A DNA stretch of 64,000 nt from CAYUPI01 sp964446585 (lineage in GTDB: Bacteria; Verrucomicrobiota; Verrucomicrobiia; Limisphaerales; UBA8199). The notes under the pieces were generated by a model that ran no database searches, was not told the DNA's origin, and saw nothing but the letters and a program-made list of their open reading frames with translations. How positions within the stretch are numbered: the stretch's first letter is position 1; each line of letters opens with the position of its first letter. This document shows, in pieces, positions 24,707 through 33,032 of the stretch. A program made the translations under genes and the position numbers. The stretch is taken from the NCBI GenBank assembly GCA_964446585.1, contig CAYUPI010000021.1, positions 28,019 through 92,018 on the forward strand. The letters are read 5' to 3'.

Positions 24707-25600
24707 TCAATCCACAAGACGCCTTGTCAGATCTGCGTACGCGTCGATGCGTCGATCGCGCAGGAAAGGCCAGTGTGTCCGCGTCAGCTCGACGTTCCGG
24801 ATATCGATCGGAACAATCAACACCTGTTCATCCCGGGCGCCAGCTTTAGCCAAAATTTCACCTGAGGTGCCCGCCACGAAACTCTGGCCCCAAAACTCGA
24901 TGCCTTCGCCGGAGAGTTGTTCGTGTCCGACACGGTTAGCGACCGCGACGAAACAACCGTTGGCGATCGCGTGGCCGCGCTGGATGGTTTCCCAGGCGCT
25001 ATGCTGCCGCTCGCCGTGCTCCGCTTTTTCGCAGGGATGCCACCCGATGGCGGTTGGATAAAAAAGAATCTCGGCGCCTTGCAGTGCGGTTAGCCGCGCT
25101 GCTTCGGGATACCATTGGTCCCAACAGATCAATACACCGATTTTGGCATAGCGCGTTCGCCAGGCGCGGAAGCCCAGATCTCCCGGCGTGAAATAAAATT
25201 TTTCGTAATACAGCGGATCGTCAGGAATGTGCATCTTACGGAATCGCCCGAGCACTGAGCCGTCCGCGTCAATGATCACCGCGGCATTGTGATAGACACC
25301 GGCGGCGCGCTTCTCGAAGATCGAGGCAACGACGACCACTTCCTTGGCGCTGGCCAATTTTTGAAACGCTTCCGTCGTCGGACCCGGAATTGGCTCCGCG
25401 AGCTTGAAGAATTTGTGATCCTCGGTCTGACAGAAGTATTGAGAGCAGAACAACTCCTGGGTGCAAATGATTTGCGCACCGCCCGCAGCAGCGCGCTCGG
25501 CGCAATCGAGAGCTTTCGCCAGGTTCACCGCGGGGTCGGCCGAACAGGCGGTTTGTATGAGTCCAAGGCGCAAGACGGAATTGGGCCCGGCGGAGCTCAT
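24707..25600 (-). CDS. aguB: Carbon-nitrogen hydrolase, N-carbamoylputrescine amidase-like
   Basis: A 297-residue nitrilase-superfamily enzyme. The catalytic triad is visible as Glu49 (CTQELF), Lys122 (FRKMHIPDD) and Cys159 (LICWDQWYPE). The motifs FRKMHIPDDPLYYEKFYFTPGD and GAEILFYPTAIGWHP match N-carbamoylputrescine amidase, which converts N-carbamoylputrescine to putrescine, CO2 and ammonia. The usual partner, agmatine deiminase, is not in the window, so the symbol is assigned on sequence pattern only. It overlaps the operon of gluQ (stop and next start are contiguous). Confidence 0.85.
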   Translation of the reverse strand: MSSAGPNSVLRLGLIQTACSADPAVNLAKALDCAERAAAGGAQIICTQELFCSQYFCQTEDHKFFKLAEPIPGPTTEAFQKLASAKEVVVVASIFEKRAAGVYHNAAVIIDADGSVLGRFRKMHIPDDPLYYEKFYFTPGDLGFRAWRTRYAKIGVLICWDQWYPEAARLTALQGAEILFYPTAIGWHPCEKAEHGERQHSAWETIQRGHAIANGCFVAVANRVGHEQLSGEGIEFWGQSFVAGTSGEILAKAGARDEQVLIVPIDIRNVELTRTHWPFLRDRRIDAYADLTRRLVD

Positions 25601-25648
25601 AATGGAAGGCGCTGGATTCTGGCCAGCCAGTCGTGCGGCGGCGGTCGA

Positions 25649-26668
25649 TCAGGTTCCGACGTAAAGTCGCTCGGTGTGCTCCTGGATCTGGGAGGCGCTT
25701 TTGGGAGCAGCCGGCGGAACCGTCTGTCCGAAAAGCTCGCGAATGAACTTTCCGAGTGTCTCATTCGTCGGCCCGTAGCCGGAATGATAGATGTAATGCT
25801 CCAAATCATAGAGCAATTCGTCGCCGCTCGCATGGCGCTTGTCAACCTCACGCATGAGGGCACGCTGCAGAATCTCGTTGAGCCGCGCATCGATCCGCTC
25901 ATCGAGCGTGGAAAAGTCCGGGATCGGCATATTCATCATGCGCTGCCGCGATTCCTCCGGCGAGGCGCCCTTGAAAATGTTTTTACCCAAAAGCAAGTGA
26001 GCGAGGACCACGCCAGCGGAGAACAGGTCCGACCTTTTGTCGGTTATTTGGAAATTTGCCTGCTCCGGGCTCATGTAATCGGCCTTGCCGGCCACCACCT
26101 CCCCTTCATTATCCACCAAAAAACCTCGGGCCTTGGCGATTCCGAAATCGGTCAGCTTCACGTCTCCCTCAAATGCGATCATGATGTTCTTGAAACTCAC
26201 GTCGCGATGGACGATTCCAAGGGGTTTGCCGTCTTTGTCGGTCTTGGCGTGGGCGTAAGCCAGGCCGCGCGCCACGCGGCTGACGATAAACACGGCCAGT
26301 TCCTTGGGCAACACGCGGCGCTTATCCGTTAACTGCTGCGCAAACTGCTCCAGGTTCACCCCTCGGATCAACTCCATCGCGATGAAGTAAACCCCTCGGG
26401 TCTCGCCCAGGTGATACGTCTGGACGATATTCGTGTGGATGAGGTCGGCGACCAGTTTGGCTTCACCAATGAAGTTGTCGATGAACTGTTTCTGGGTCGC
26501 GTAATTCTGGCGAATGACTTTGATGGCGAGGCGCTTGACGAAGCCGCGCGCGCCGAGCTGCTCGGCTTCGTACACGACACCCATGCCGCCTTCAAAGATC
26601 TTGCGGACGATCTCGTACTGAAACTCGTTTTGGATCGAGAAGAGGGCCACGACCAGATAATGGGGCAA
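25649..26668 (-). CDS. Serine/threonine protein kinase
   Basis: A 339-residue cytosolic kinase with all core motifs: glycine-rich loop GGMGVVYEAE (27-36), Lys50 in AIKVI, Glu in FIGEAKL, catalytic loop HRDVSFKN (154-161; the family usual is HRDLKPxN), DFG at 174-176, YMSPEQ at 198-203 and SDLFSAGVVL. The C-terminal 60 residues hold no recognisable sensor and no membrane segment, so the input signal is unknown. Start is TTG at 26668, the farthest start that leaves the glycine loop intact; GTG at 26650 is an alternative. It is separated from aguB by 48 bp on the same strand. Confidence 0.88.
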   Translation of the reverse strand: MPHYLVVALFSIQNEFQYEIVRKIFEGGMGVVYEAEQLGARGFVKRLAIKVIRQNYATQKQFIDNFIGEAKLVADLIHTNIVQTYHLGETRGVYFIAMELIRGVNLEQFAQQLTDKRRVLPKELAVFIVSRVARGLAYAHAKTDKDGKPLGIVHRDVSFKNIMIAFEGDVKLTDFGIAKARGFLVDNEGEVVAGKADYMSPEQANFQITDKRSDLFSAGVVLAHLLLGKNIFKGASPEESRQRMMNMPIPDFSTLDERIDARLNEILQRALMREVDKRHASGDELLYDLEHYIYHSGYGPTNETLGKFIRELFGQTVPPAAPKSASQIQEHTERLYVGT

Positions 26669-26814
26669 CGAGCAGCGATGTCAAGCCCGACGGGAGATCG
26701 TGTGCCGGCGGTCAGCGAACTCACGCCGCGCGTACTCCACCTGGTCGTCTGTACGGCCTTGTGTCGATGCCGAAAAAGACCCGAATTTTGTTGATGATTT
26801 TTCGCATTTTCTAC

Positions 26815-26844
26815 TTGCGCGGTGAGCGCGAACGGCTTTAATAC
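26815..26844 (+). promoter_or_regulatory. Candidate promoter of the HU gene
   Basis: TTGCGC at 26815-26820 and TAATAC at 26839-26844 (or TTTAAT at 26837-26842) are spaced 16-18 bases apart, a sigma-70-like arrangement about 60 bases before the HU start codon. Confidence 0.4.
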
Positions 26845-26849
26845 GAACT

Positions 26850-26865
26850 CAAGTCAAACGACTTG
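26850..26865 (+). promoter_or_regulatory. Small hairpin at the 5' end of the HU leader
   Basis: CAAGTC-AAAC-GACTTG forms a perfect 6-bp stem with a 4-base loop just after the candidate promoter. It is followed by an A/C-rich unpaired leader. A role in mRNA stability is a possibility only. Confidence 0.4.
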
Positions 26866-26900
26866 AAGTCCGAAACCGAACAACAACAACACACAATATT

Positions 26901-27188
26901 ATGTCGAAAGCACTCTCCAAATCACAAGTCGCCGCCGCAATTGCAGAGAAGAATGGGCTCACGAAGAAGCAAACCGTTGAGATCATCGACAGCATCGTTC
27001 AGTTGGCTTACAAGCAAGCTAAGAATACTTTCACCCTGCCGGGCCTCGGGAAACTGGTTCTGGTCAATCGCGCCGCCCGCATCGGACGCAACCCCGCCAC
27101 CGGCGAGCAGATTCAAATTCCGGCTAAGCGCGTTGTTAAATTCCGCGTCGCCAAAGCTGCCAAGGACGCCATCCTCGGGGCCAAGTAA
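26901..27188 (+). CDS. HU family DNA-binding protein
   Basis: A 95-residue nucleoid protein of the HU/IHF family. Typical features: N-terminal helix pair (LSKSQVAAAIAEKNGLTKKQ), FTLPGLGKLVLVNRAARIGRNPATGEQIQIPAKRVVKF in place of the usual arm with RxGRNPxTG, and the final helix AKAAKDAILGAK. It bends and compacts DNA. The ATG at 26901 follows an A/C-rich leader (AACAACAACAACACACAAT) without a Shine-Dalgarno match. A strong terminator follows 14 bp after the stop, so it is monocistronic. Confidence 0.95.
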   Translation: MSKALSKSQVAAAIAEKNGLTKKQTVEIIDSIVQLAYKQAKNTFTLPGLGKLVLVNRAARIGRNPATGEQIQIPAKRVVKFRVAKAAKDAILGAK

Positions 27189-27202
27189 GGTCGATTTCTC
27201 AC

Positions 27203-27235
27203 AAGGCACTCTGACGAGTTCAGAGTGCCTTTTTT
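27203..27235 (+). terminator. Rho-independent terminator of the HU gene
   Basis: A perfect 12-bp stem (AAGGCACTCTGA / TCAGAGTGCCTT) with a 5-base loop, followed by a run of T. Confidence 0.92.
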
Positions 27236-27329
27236 GCTGACTGCGCGTTGAAGGGTTGGAGTGCCGGAGTTGTAGCTAACCTGCATTTCGGCACTGCGAA
27301 TTGCCCTCACTTCGGCATTTGGTTCTGGC

Positions 27330-28349
27330 TTGAAAATCGCGGTTGTTGGCTGCGGCGCCGTCGGCAGTTTTTACGGCGCCAAACTCGCCCACGCAGGCGA
27401 AGAGGTCCATTTTCTTCTCCGCTCGGATTATGAAGTCGTTCGCCGCCATGGCGTGCTAATCCGCAGTACGCAAGGCGATATTCGCGTCCGGCCGAAATGC
27501 GCGATCGCGCCCGAACAAATCGGCCGTTGCCACCTGGTTCTCATCGGGCTGAAGACGACGGCGAACGCGGAGTACGCGCGATTGTTGCTGCCGCTGGCGG
27601 GGCCGGCTACGGCGATCATGACGCTGCAGAACGGCCTAGGGAACGAGGAGCATCTCGCTCGGCTCTTTCAGGCCGAGCAGATTCTGGCGGGCTTGTGCTT
27701 CGTGTGCTTGAATCGCATCGAGCCGGGACTCATCCATCATTTGGACCACGGCCTGGTTGTGGTCGGAGAATTCCAAAGATTTCCAGAGCCTCGCACCCAT
27801 GATATCGCTTCGATGTTTCGTAACGCAGGAGTGCCGTGCAAAGTGACCGATAACCTCGCGCGGGCGCATTGGGAGAAGTTGATGTGGAATATTCCGTTTA
27901 ATGGTCTTGGGGTGGCGAGCGCAGCGGGTTACGAAGCGGTGGTGTCAGGCCGCTTCGACACAGACCCTGGCCTTCGGCATGGTCCCTGTCTTACTACCGA
28001 CCAACTGCTGGCTGACGCGAAATGGGAGCAGCTTGTCCGTGAGTTGATGAATGAAGTTTTCGCCACTGCGCGCGCGCTTGGTTTCAATATCGCTGCGGCG
28101 CTGGCAGACAAACAAATCGAGAGCACGCGAACGATGGGCGCTTACAAAGCCTCCACTTTGATCGATTTCGAGCGAGGACGACCGCTCGAACTGGACAGCC
28201 TTTTTCGGGAGCCTCTCCGCCAGGCACAAAATGCCAGCGTTGCCGTGCCTCGCCTCACTGCGCTGTGCGAGATCTTGACCGTGCTCGATGCAAGGCGTGC
28301 AGGATTGACGAGCGCCAACCCCTCGCCGGAATCCTCTTCCGCGTTTTAA
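27330..28349 (+). CDS. panE: 2-dehydropantoate 2-reductase (ketopantoate reductase)
   Basis: A 339-residue NADPH-dependent reductase of the ApbA/PanE family, which makes pantoate for coenzyme A. N-terminal Rossmann motif GCGAVGSFYGAKL (7-19), LVLIGLKTT, MTLQNGLGNEE near 96-106, a central AHWEKLMWNIPFNGL near 187-201 with the catalytic Lys, and a C-terminal helical domain (STLIDFERGRPLELDSL). The start is TTG at 27330. The C-terminal 25 residues are poorly conserved. The gltX gene follows 28 bp downstream. The family also includes reductases with other substrates, so the symbol is provisional. Confidence 0.87.
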   Translation: MKIAVVGCGAVGSFYGAKLAHAGEEVHFLLRSDYEVVRRHGVLIRSTQGDIRVRPKCAIAPEQIGRCHLVLIGLKTTANAEYARLLLPLAGPATAIMTLQNGLGNEEHLARLFQAEQILAGLCFVCLNRIEPGLIHHLDHGLVVVGEFQRFPEPRTHDIASMFRNAGVPCKVTDNLARAHWEKLMWNIPFNGLGVASAAGYEAVVSGRFDTDPGLRHGPCLTTDQLLADAKWEQLVRELMNEVFATARALGFNIAAALADKQIESTRTMGAYKASTLIDFERGRPLELDSLFREPLRQAQNASVAVPRLTALCEILTVLDARRAGLTSANPSPESSSAF

Positions 28350-28377
28350 TTCTTCGACCACTCTGTATGCTGTTTCC

Positions 28378-29724
28378 ATGAAACCGCGCCTTCGATTCGC
28401 GCCCAGTCCGACCGGATACCTGCACATTGGCGGTGCGCGGACGGCCTTGTTCAATTGGCTCTACGCCCGTCACACCGGCGGAACCTTCATTCTGCGCATA
28501 GAAGATACGGATGTCGCGCGCAACACGCAGGAGGCCGTCAACGTCATCCTGAACGGCCTAAGGTGGCTTGGCTTGGATTGGGACGAAGGGCCTCTGACCG
28601 GGGATGCGACTGCTCCGGGCAAGGGTGAGTACGGCCCGTATTTTCAAAGCCAGCGCAAGAAAAACTACCAGCAAAGGGTTGAGGGACTACTCTCTCGCGG
28701 ACTGGCGTACGAACAGGACGGCGCGGTAAAGTTCAGGATGAGCCGCGAGCCAATCTTGATTCAGGATCTGGTCGTTGGCGCTGTGCTTCGCGAATTAACC
28801 GACCGCGAACAGGCGGATCCGGATTTCATCATTGTTCGCTCCGACGGCCAGCCGGTGTTTCACATGGTGAACGTCGTGGACGATCTTGAGATGAAAATCA
28901 CCCACGTCATCCGCGGCGAGGACCATTTGAGTAATACAGCGAAGCACCTGGCACTGTTTCGCGCCTTCGGAGAAGAGCCGCCTCATTACGCCCACATCCC
29001 CCTGATTTTGAACAGCAACGGCACCAAGATGAGCAAGCGCGACCAGGGCGCTTCCCTCACTACCTACATGGAGCAAGGCTATATCGCGGAAGCGCTGGTG
29101 AACTACCTGGCCTTGCTAGGCTGGTCTCCTAAAGGCAATCGCGAGAGGCTGCCATTAACGGAGCTCATCAAATTATTTGAGTTGACAGGAATCCTGCGCC
29201 ACAACGCCCGCTTTGACATAGCCAAGCTGGCTTGGCTCAACGGCGAGTACTTGCGCGAGATAGAAAGCGAACGATTCTATGAGCTCTCTGTTCAGGCGCT
29301 GCGCCGTGCCGGCCGCCCCGTGGACAAATTCCCTTCGGAATACGTCAAGGCAGCCCTCGACACTTGCAAAGGCAAGGTGAAATTATTTAGCGAGCTGCCT
29401 GCGTACGCGGGATTCTATTTCACGGATGAAGTCGTGTACGACCCAGAAGCCAGCACGCGCGAGCTGACGCCGGAAAACAAACCGCGCTTGCTGAAACTTC
29501 GCAGCGCACTGGAGAAACTTGAGCTTTTCAACCCTGATGCTATCGGCAGCACTCTAAAAGCAGTTGCAGAGGAACTTGGAGTGAAGCCTGCCGTTTTGGT
29601 GCACCCGACGCGGCTGGCGTGCTGCGGAAACCCGGCCGGGCCCAGCCTGTATCATCTCCTCGCCATTCTTGGAAAGGAGCGCGTGTTCCAACGATTGGAC
29701 CGGGCTTTAGCGCGGATTGGGTAA
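28378..29724 (+). CDS. gltX: Glutamyl-tRNA synthetase
   Basis: A 448-residue class I aminoacyl-tRNA synthetase. HIGG motif at 16-19 in APSPTGYLHIGGARTALFN, FQSQRKKNYQ, IRGEDHLSNTAKH near residue 180-192, KMSKRD near 217, and a full C-terminal anticodon-binding domain ending in LLAILGKERVFQRLDRAL. It charges tRNA(Glu) (and possibly tRNA(Gln)). The gluQ paralogue lies about 4 kb upstream on the other strand. ATG start at 28378 without a visible ribosome site. Confidence 0.95.
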   Translation: MKPRLRFAPSPTGYLHIGGARTALFNWLYARHTGGTFILRIEDTDVARNTQEAVNVILNGLRWLGLDWDEGPLTGDATAPGKGEYGPYFQSQRKKNYQQRVEGLLSRGLAYEQDGAVKFRMSREPILIQDLVVGAVLRELTDREQADPDFIIVRSDGQPVFHMVNVVDDLEMKITHVIRGEDHLSNTAKHLALFRAFGEEPPHYAHIPLILNSNGTKMSKRDQGASLTTYMEQGYIAEALVNYLALLGWSPKGNRERLPLTELIKLFELTGILRHNARFDIAKLAWLNGEYLREIESERFYELSVQALRRAGRPVDKFPSEYVKAALDTCKGKVKLFSELPAYAGFYFTDEVVYDPEASTRELTPENKPRLLKLRSALEKLELFNPDAIGSTLKAVAEELGVKPAVLVHPTRLACCGNPAGPSLYHLLAILGKERVFQRLDRALARIG

Positions 29725-29759
29725 GGTATTTGCTACATGGCCGCAAATGCCCTTTCCAC

Positions 29760-30269
29760 TCACTTGCCCAGATTTCGGTTTTTCGCTCGAGAATCCGAGG
29801 CGAGTCGGGCTTTGAATTTCAGCAGGCCGGTCCAGAGATCCGCGTTGCCCACTGCCAGTACTTGGACTGCAAGGAGCCCTGCATTGCGCCCGCCGCCGAT
29901 CGCCACGGTCGCAACGGGAATCCCGCTTGGCATTTGGACAATGGAGAGCAGCGAGTCAATCCCTTTCAATGACTTGCTCTCAATGGGAACACCGATCACT
30001 GGTAACGGAGTCATCGCGGCCGTCACGCCGGGCAGATGTGCCGCACCTCCCGCGCCAGCGATAATCACGCGCAAGCCTCGTTTGAAAGCGCTGCTGGCAT
30101 ACCGGGAAAGATCCTGCGGAGTGCGGTGCGCGGAAATAACGCGTGTTTCGCACGCTACGCCGAACTCGGCACAGGCCTCAGCGGCGGCCTTCATCACCGG
30201 CCAATCTGAATCGCTTCCCATGATAATCCCGACCAGCGGGGCAACAGTTGCTTTCTTTTTCAGGTTCAA
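29760..30269 (-). CDS. purE: 5-(carboxyamino)imidazole ribonucleotide mutase
   Basis: A 169-residue purine synthesis enzyme. The N-terminal motif GIIMGSDSDW, SAHRTP near residue 46-51 and GAGGAAHLPGV near 72-82 are the active-site signatures of class I PurE, which converts N5-CAIR to CAIR. The C-terminal 20 residues are basic and not conserved. Start TTG at 30269 is the only reasonable one in frame upstream of the first strand. No purK is seen next to it. Confidence 0.93.
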   Translation of the reverse strand: MNLKKKATVAPLVGIIMGSDSDWPVMKAAAEACAEFGVACETRVISAHRTPQDLSRYASSAFKRGLRVIIAGAGGAAHLPGVTAAMTPLPVIGVPIESKSLKGIDSLLSIVQMPSGIPVATVAIGGGRNAGLLAVQVLAVGNADLWTGLLKFKARLASDSRAKNRNLGK

Positions 30270-30326
30270 TGTGCGGCCATCCTACACACGGTAAAGCTGG
30301 AATGCAAAACCGTCCTTTCGAGTCTC

Positions 30327-30722
30327 GTGATTGAATTCAAGGACATGTTTCGAATCAGCGAACAGGGAGCAAAGGCCAACTGCGGGTTCTATTTTCGCGC
30401 CCACCCGCCCGCGGAAAATGTCGATGGCTTCCCTCGCGGGTACGAAGCACAGATGTGCAATAAAACGGAGGCCTACACAGGGTGGCTGTGGAAACCCGGC
30501 AAACCGACCGGCAAAGCGACTGAATTGCTTACTAAGGACGGCGAGTGGTTCACATACCGCATTCGGGCCGTGGGCGAACATATTCAGTTCTGGATCAATG
30601 ACAAACCGGTGATGACGTATGAGGATGGTGAATACAAGACCGGCCATTTTGCCATCCCGGGCCATAACCCCGGGATGAAGTTCGAAGCCAAGGAATTGTA
30701 TTACCGTGATCTGACCAAGTAA
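30327..30722 (+). pseudogene. N-terminally truncated DUF1080 (3-keto-disaccharide hydrolase-like) fragment
   Basis: A 131-residue frame that matches the C-terminal half of a DUF1080 domain: GFYFRAHPP, GYEAQMCN, GEWFTYRIRAVGEHIQFWINDKP, and GHFAIPGHNPGMKFEAKELYYRDL at the end. The usual secretion signal and the first strands (FNGKDLTGW) are missing. The frame is open upstream but runs into the start of purE, with no start codon or ribosome site of its own. It is best read as a relic left next to purE. Full-length family members are jelly-roll proteins linked to carbohydrate breakdown. Confidence 0.7.
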
Positions 30723-30761
30723 CCTTGCGCGCGTAATCGCGCAAAGCGTCGTTCTGTCGCG

Positions 30762-31307
30762 CTAGCTTACCTCGACGTCCTTGAATTCTTCGTGGTATCG
30801 GATCTGGAGCGCGTTATTAAACCGGTTCAGCATGGTTATGAAACCAATCAGGAATGTAAGCTCGACGATTTCGGATTGGTTAAACGCGGTCAGAAGTTCG
30901 TTGAAGAATTCGTCTGGAATGGCGTTGGAATCGCGTGTGACCAATTCTGCGAATCGCAGTGCAAGACGCTCCCTCGGGGTGTGCCCGGTGTCCGCCGAAA
31001 CATCCGCGCTCACACCAAGCTTCTGCATAATCGTCAGGTGAGAATTGACGCAAAATTGGCATTCATGGAGTTGGGATACACGCAGGATCACTTTCTCCAG
31101 AATGTCCCGTTCCAGATTTCCGTTCGGATACACCCTTTCGAAACCAGCGAAGGCTCGCAGGACGTTTTCGTTTATCGCGAACGCTTGAATCATTTCGGCG
31201 ATCGGCAGGCCTTGCGCAAAGAGCTGTGCGCTTTCTTGCAAAGACGAATTCGTCGAAAACTTATCAAATGTTTTTGCGACCTGCTCCGGATCAATCGTAA
31301 TGCGCAT
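30762..31307 (-). CDS. Carboxymuconolactone decarboxylase (CMD/AhpD-like) family protein
   Basis: A 181-residue helical protein. The conserved pair of cysteines and a histidine occurs in HECQFCVNSH (E-C-x-x-C-x-x-x-H), the redox site of the AhpD-like branch. The N-terminal region (AEMIQAFAINENVLRAFAGFERVY) and the helix LRFAELVTRD fit the family. Such proteins act as alkylhydroperoxidase partners or oxidoreductases of unknown substrate. It is a single gene; the next gene on the same strand starts 38 bp away. Confidence 0.85.
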   Translation of the reverse strand: MRITIDPEQVAKTFDKFSTNSSLQESAQLFAQGLPIAEMIQAFAINENVLRAFAGFERVYPNGNLERDILEKVILRVSQLHECQFCVNSHLTIMQKLGVSADVSADTGHTPRERLALRFAELVTRDSNAIPDEFFNELLTAFNQSEIVELTFLIGFITMLNRFNNALQIRYHEEFKDVEVS

Positions 31308-31345
31308 AAATCAACATACTGAATTGCTGAAGTCCTTGTGAAAAG

Positions 31346-32161
31346 CTACTGCTCTCGATGGAATCCGCTGGACTCTTCGGTCGCGCGGAATCGGAACGAT
31401 TTGAACAATTTCCGCCCAACCAGCGCGGCGCATTGTTTCGCATTGACCCAAATCGCATCCGGCATCCGTTGTCGTTCGAGGATCAAATGACATTCTTTGA
31501 GTGAACCCAGCATCCCCAGCCATCCCAACTGCAGGTCTTCAGTCAGATGGACGTCCAGCTTGGCAATTTCCGCATCCTCATCGTCTACCCAAATGCGCCC
31601 GGCCAACCGGTTGTAGATGCGATCAGGTATTGTTTTTTCCGGATTCGATGATTTCGGCCTAAAGTCCAGCACCCAGGTCTTTCGGTCCTGATACAAATCC
31701 TTGCGTAGGACCTCGAAGTTGTATCGAGCGATTAACTCGGGCGTGATCGTCGCCGTCACTCTCTCCGACTTCCCGCTCAGGTCCCGGCCAGCAATCTTAC
31801 TGTTGAATTCCTGCTCTCTTTTGTCCTCCTTCCGAATTTCCGCTTCTGACAACTCCTTGCCCTGAATTTTGATTAGCCGGGAAAAAGTCCACCCGCGAAC
31901 GACGATGACTTTGTAGAGCTTTTCGGTCGAGCGACTGACTTCAGATTCGGAATTCAGCTCCTCAAGAACAGCGCGCTTTTCATGAGTGTATGTTCCACTC
32001 TTGCTATCTTTGGCAACGTTTGCCGCCCGCGCAACTATTCGAGCCAACAGATTCGAACTCGAAGGCAGCCCCGGTGAAGCCGCGTACGCGCTGCCAACTG
32101 CGTGCAGGAACAGAATTCCAATCAGGTACCCTAGAACTTCTGCGTAATGTCGGCCTCTCAT
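31346..32161 (-). CDS. Secreted protein of unknown function, LolA-like fold possible
   Basis: A 271-residue exported protein with a clear signal peptide (LIGILFLHAVGSAYAA, cut near residue 28). The mature part is highly charged, with SKSGTYTHEKRAVLEELNS, YKVIVVRGWTFSRLIKIQGKELS, RYNFEVLRKDLYQDRKTWVLDFRPK and GRIWVDDEDAEIAKLDVHL. The pattern of strands around WVLDFRP and RIWVDDEDAEIAKL resembles the LolA/LppX-like half-barrel of outer-membrane lipoprotein carriers, but this is an inference. It lies behind the CMD gene on the same strand. Confidence 0.55.
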   Translation of the reverse strand: MRGRHYAEVLGYLIGILFLHAVGSAYAASPGLPSSSNLLARIVARAANVAKDSKSGTYTHEKRAVLEELNSESEVSRSTEKLYKVIVVRGWTFSRLIKIQGKELSEAEIRKEDKREQEFNSKIAGRDLSGKSERVTATITPELIARYNFEVLRKDLYQDRKTWVLDFRPKSSNPEKTIPDRIYNRLAGRIWVDDEDAEIAKLDVHLTEDLQLGWLGMLGSLKECHLILERQRMPDAIWVNAKQCAALVGRKLFKSFRFRATEESSGFHREQ

Positions 32162-32352
32162 GTTTTCTCTTATCGGTGGTCGTTGCCGGGCGGGATGTCA
32201 AGCGGCAGATAAGGTTCAATCGGAAGAGCAGGGGAGTGATTTTGGGGATTTTTGGATGAGCGCTCACAACGCGCAGGCCACCTCGGCGCTTGCGCCGCTC
32301 TTAAGCCGGATTAGACTCCAGCGCGCGATAAGCAATTTGCAACACTAACGAT

Positions 32353-32973
32353 ATGCGGCCTGTCTATATGGTTTCGGGCGGAGACCGGTCGTGCACAGCG
32401 CCAGAAAAGGCTTCATCGCAACTGCCCACTGCCAAACTAACTTGCGCACCAGGATGCCTGGCCTTGCTCATTGTCTCCTGCGCCCTGGTTTGCGGATGCC
32501 GTTCCATTCCACCGCCGGGCACTGCAAGCCCGCCTTCGATTACGAGTGGACACGTTTCTTCTACGAATTCATTCGCCGATGTTGCCATTCATTTCCCAAA
32601 GGACCGTGCTCGCTTCAGCGCAGGCCAAAAACTGAACCCGGTGTGGTGGTTCGGTAACGCCGACGAGCCTGTGGCCCCTGATTGGTACCGTCCGGGCAAG
32701 CATTGCCGAAATCTCTGGTGGCACTTGCGCAATCCTTGTCACAACTTCAATTGCTACGTGATCGGGATATCTGACAAGGCCTTCACCCGTGTAGGCCGCT
32801 ACCCGTCCAGAGCATTCAACCCCTGGGGCGGCTGGAATTGGGCCGTGTGCCGCTACAAGTGCATTCGGCTTCCTTTCCTCTCCTATAATCACGGCCGTTT
32901 CCAATGCTATTGCGGTTGGCGCACGGTGGGGGACTTCGGCCTGGAGTTGAAGCTGGCGGCGAAGGAGAATTAG
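32353..32973 (+). CDS. Probable lipoprotein of unknown function
   Basis: A 206-residue protein whose hydrophobic segment (CLALLIVSCALVCGC) ends in a lipobox-like LVCGC at residues 45-49. The mature domain is aromatic and cysteine-rich: NPVWWFGNADEPVAPDWYRPGK, RNLWWHLRNPCHNFNCYVIG, NPWGGWNWAVCRYKCIRLPF and GRFQCYCGWRTVGDFGLELKL. The order WWFGNAD...WWHLRN...NPWGGWNW is striking and suggests a conserved compact domain, but I cannot assign a function. ATG at 32353; the upstream part of the signal is long (about 30 residues before the hydrophobic core), so a downstream start is possible. Confidence 0.55.
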   Translation: MRPVYMVSGGDRSCTAPEKASSQLPTAKLTCAPGCLALLIVSCALVCGCRSIPPPGTASPPSITSGHVSSTNSFADVAIHFPKDRARFSAGQKLNPVWWFGNADEPVAPDWYRPGKHCRNLWWHLRNPCHNFNCYVIGISDKAFTRVGRYPSRAFNPWGGWNWAVCRYKCIRLPFLSYNHGRFQCYCGWRTVGDFGLELKLAAKEN

Positions 32974-33032
32974 CTGAGCGGCGCGCCTGTAGCTTGACGA
33001 GGCCGAGCGCCTGCGTGATTCTTGGCGCAGCG

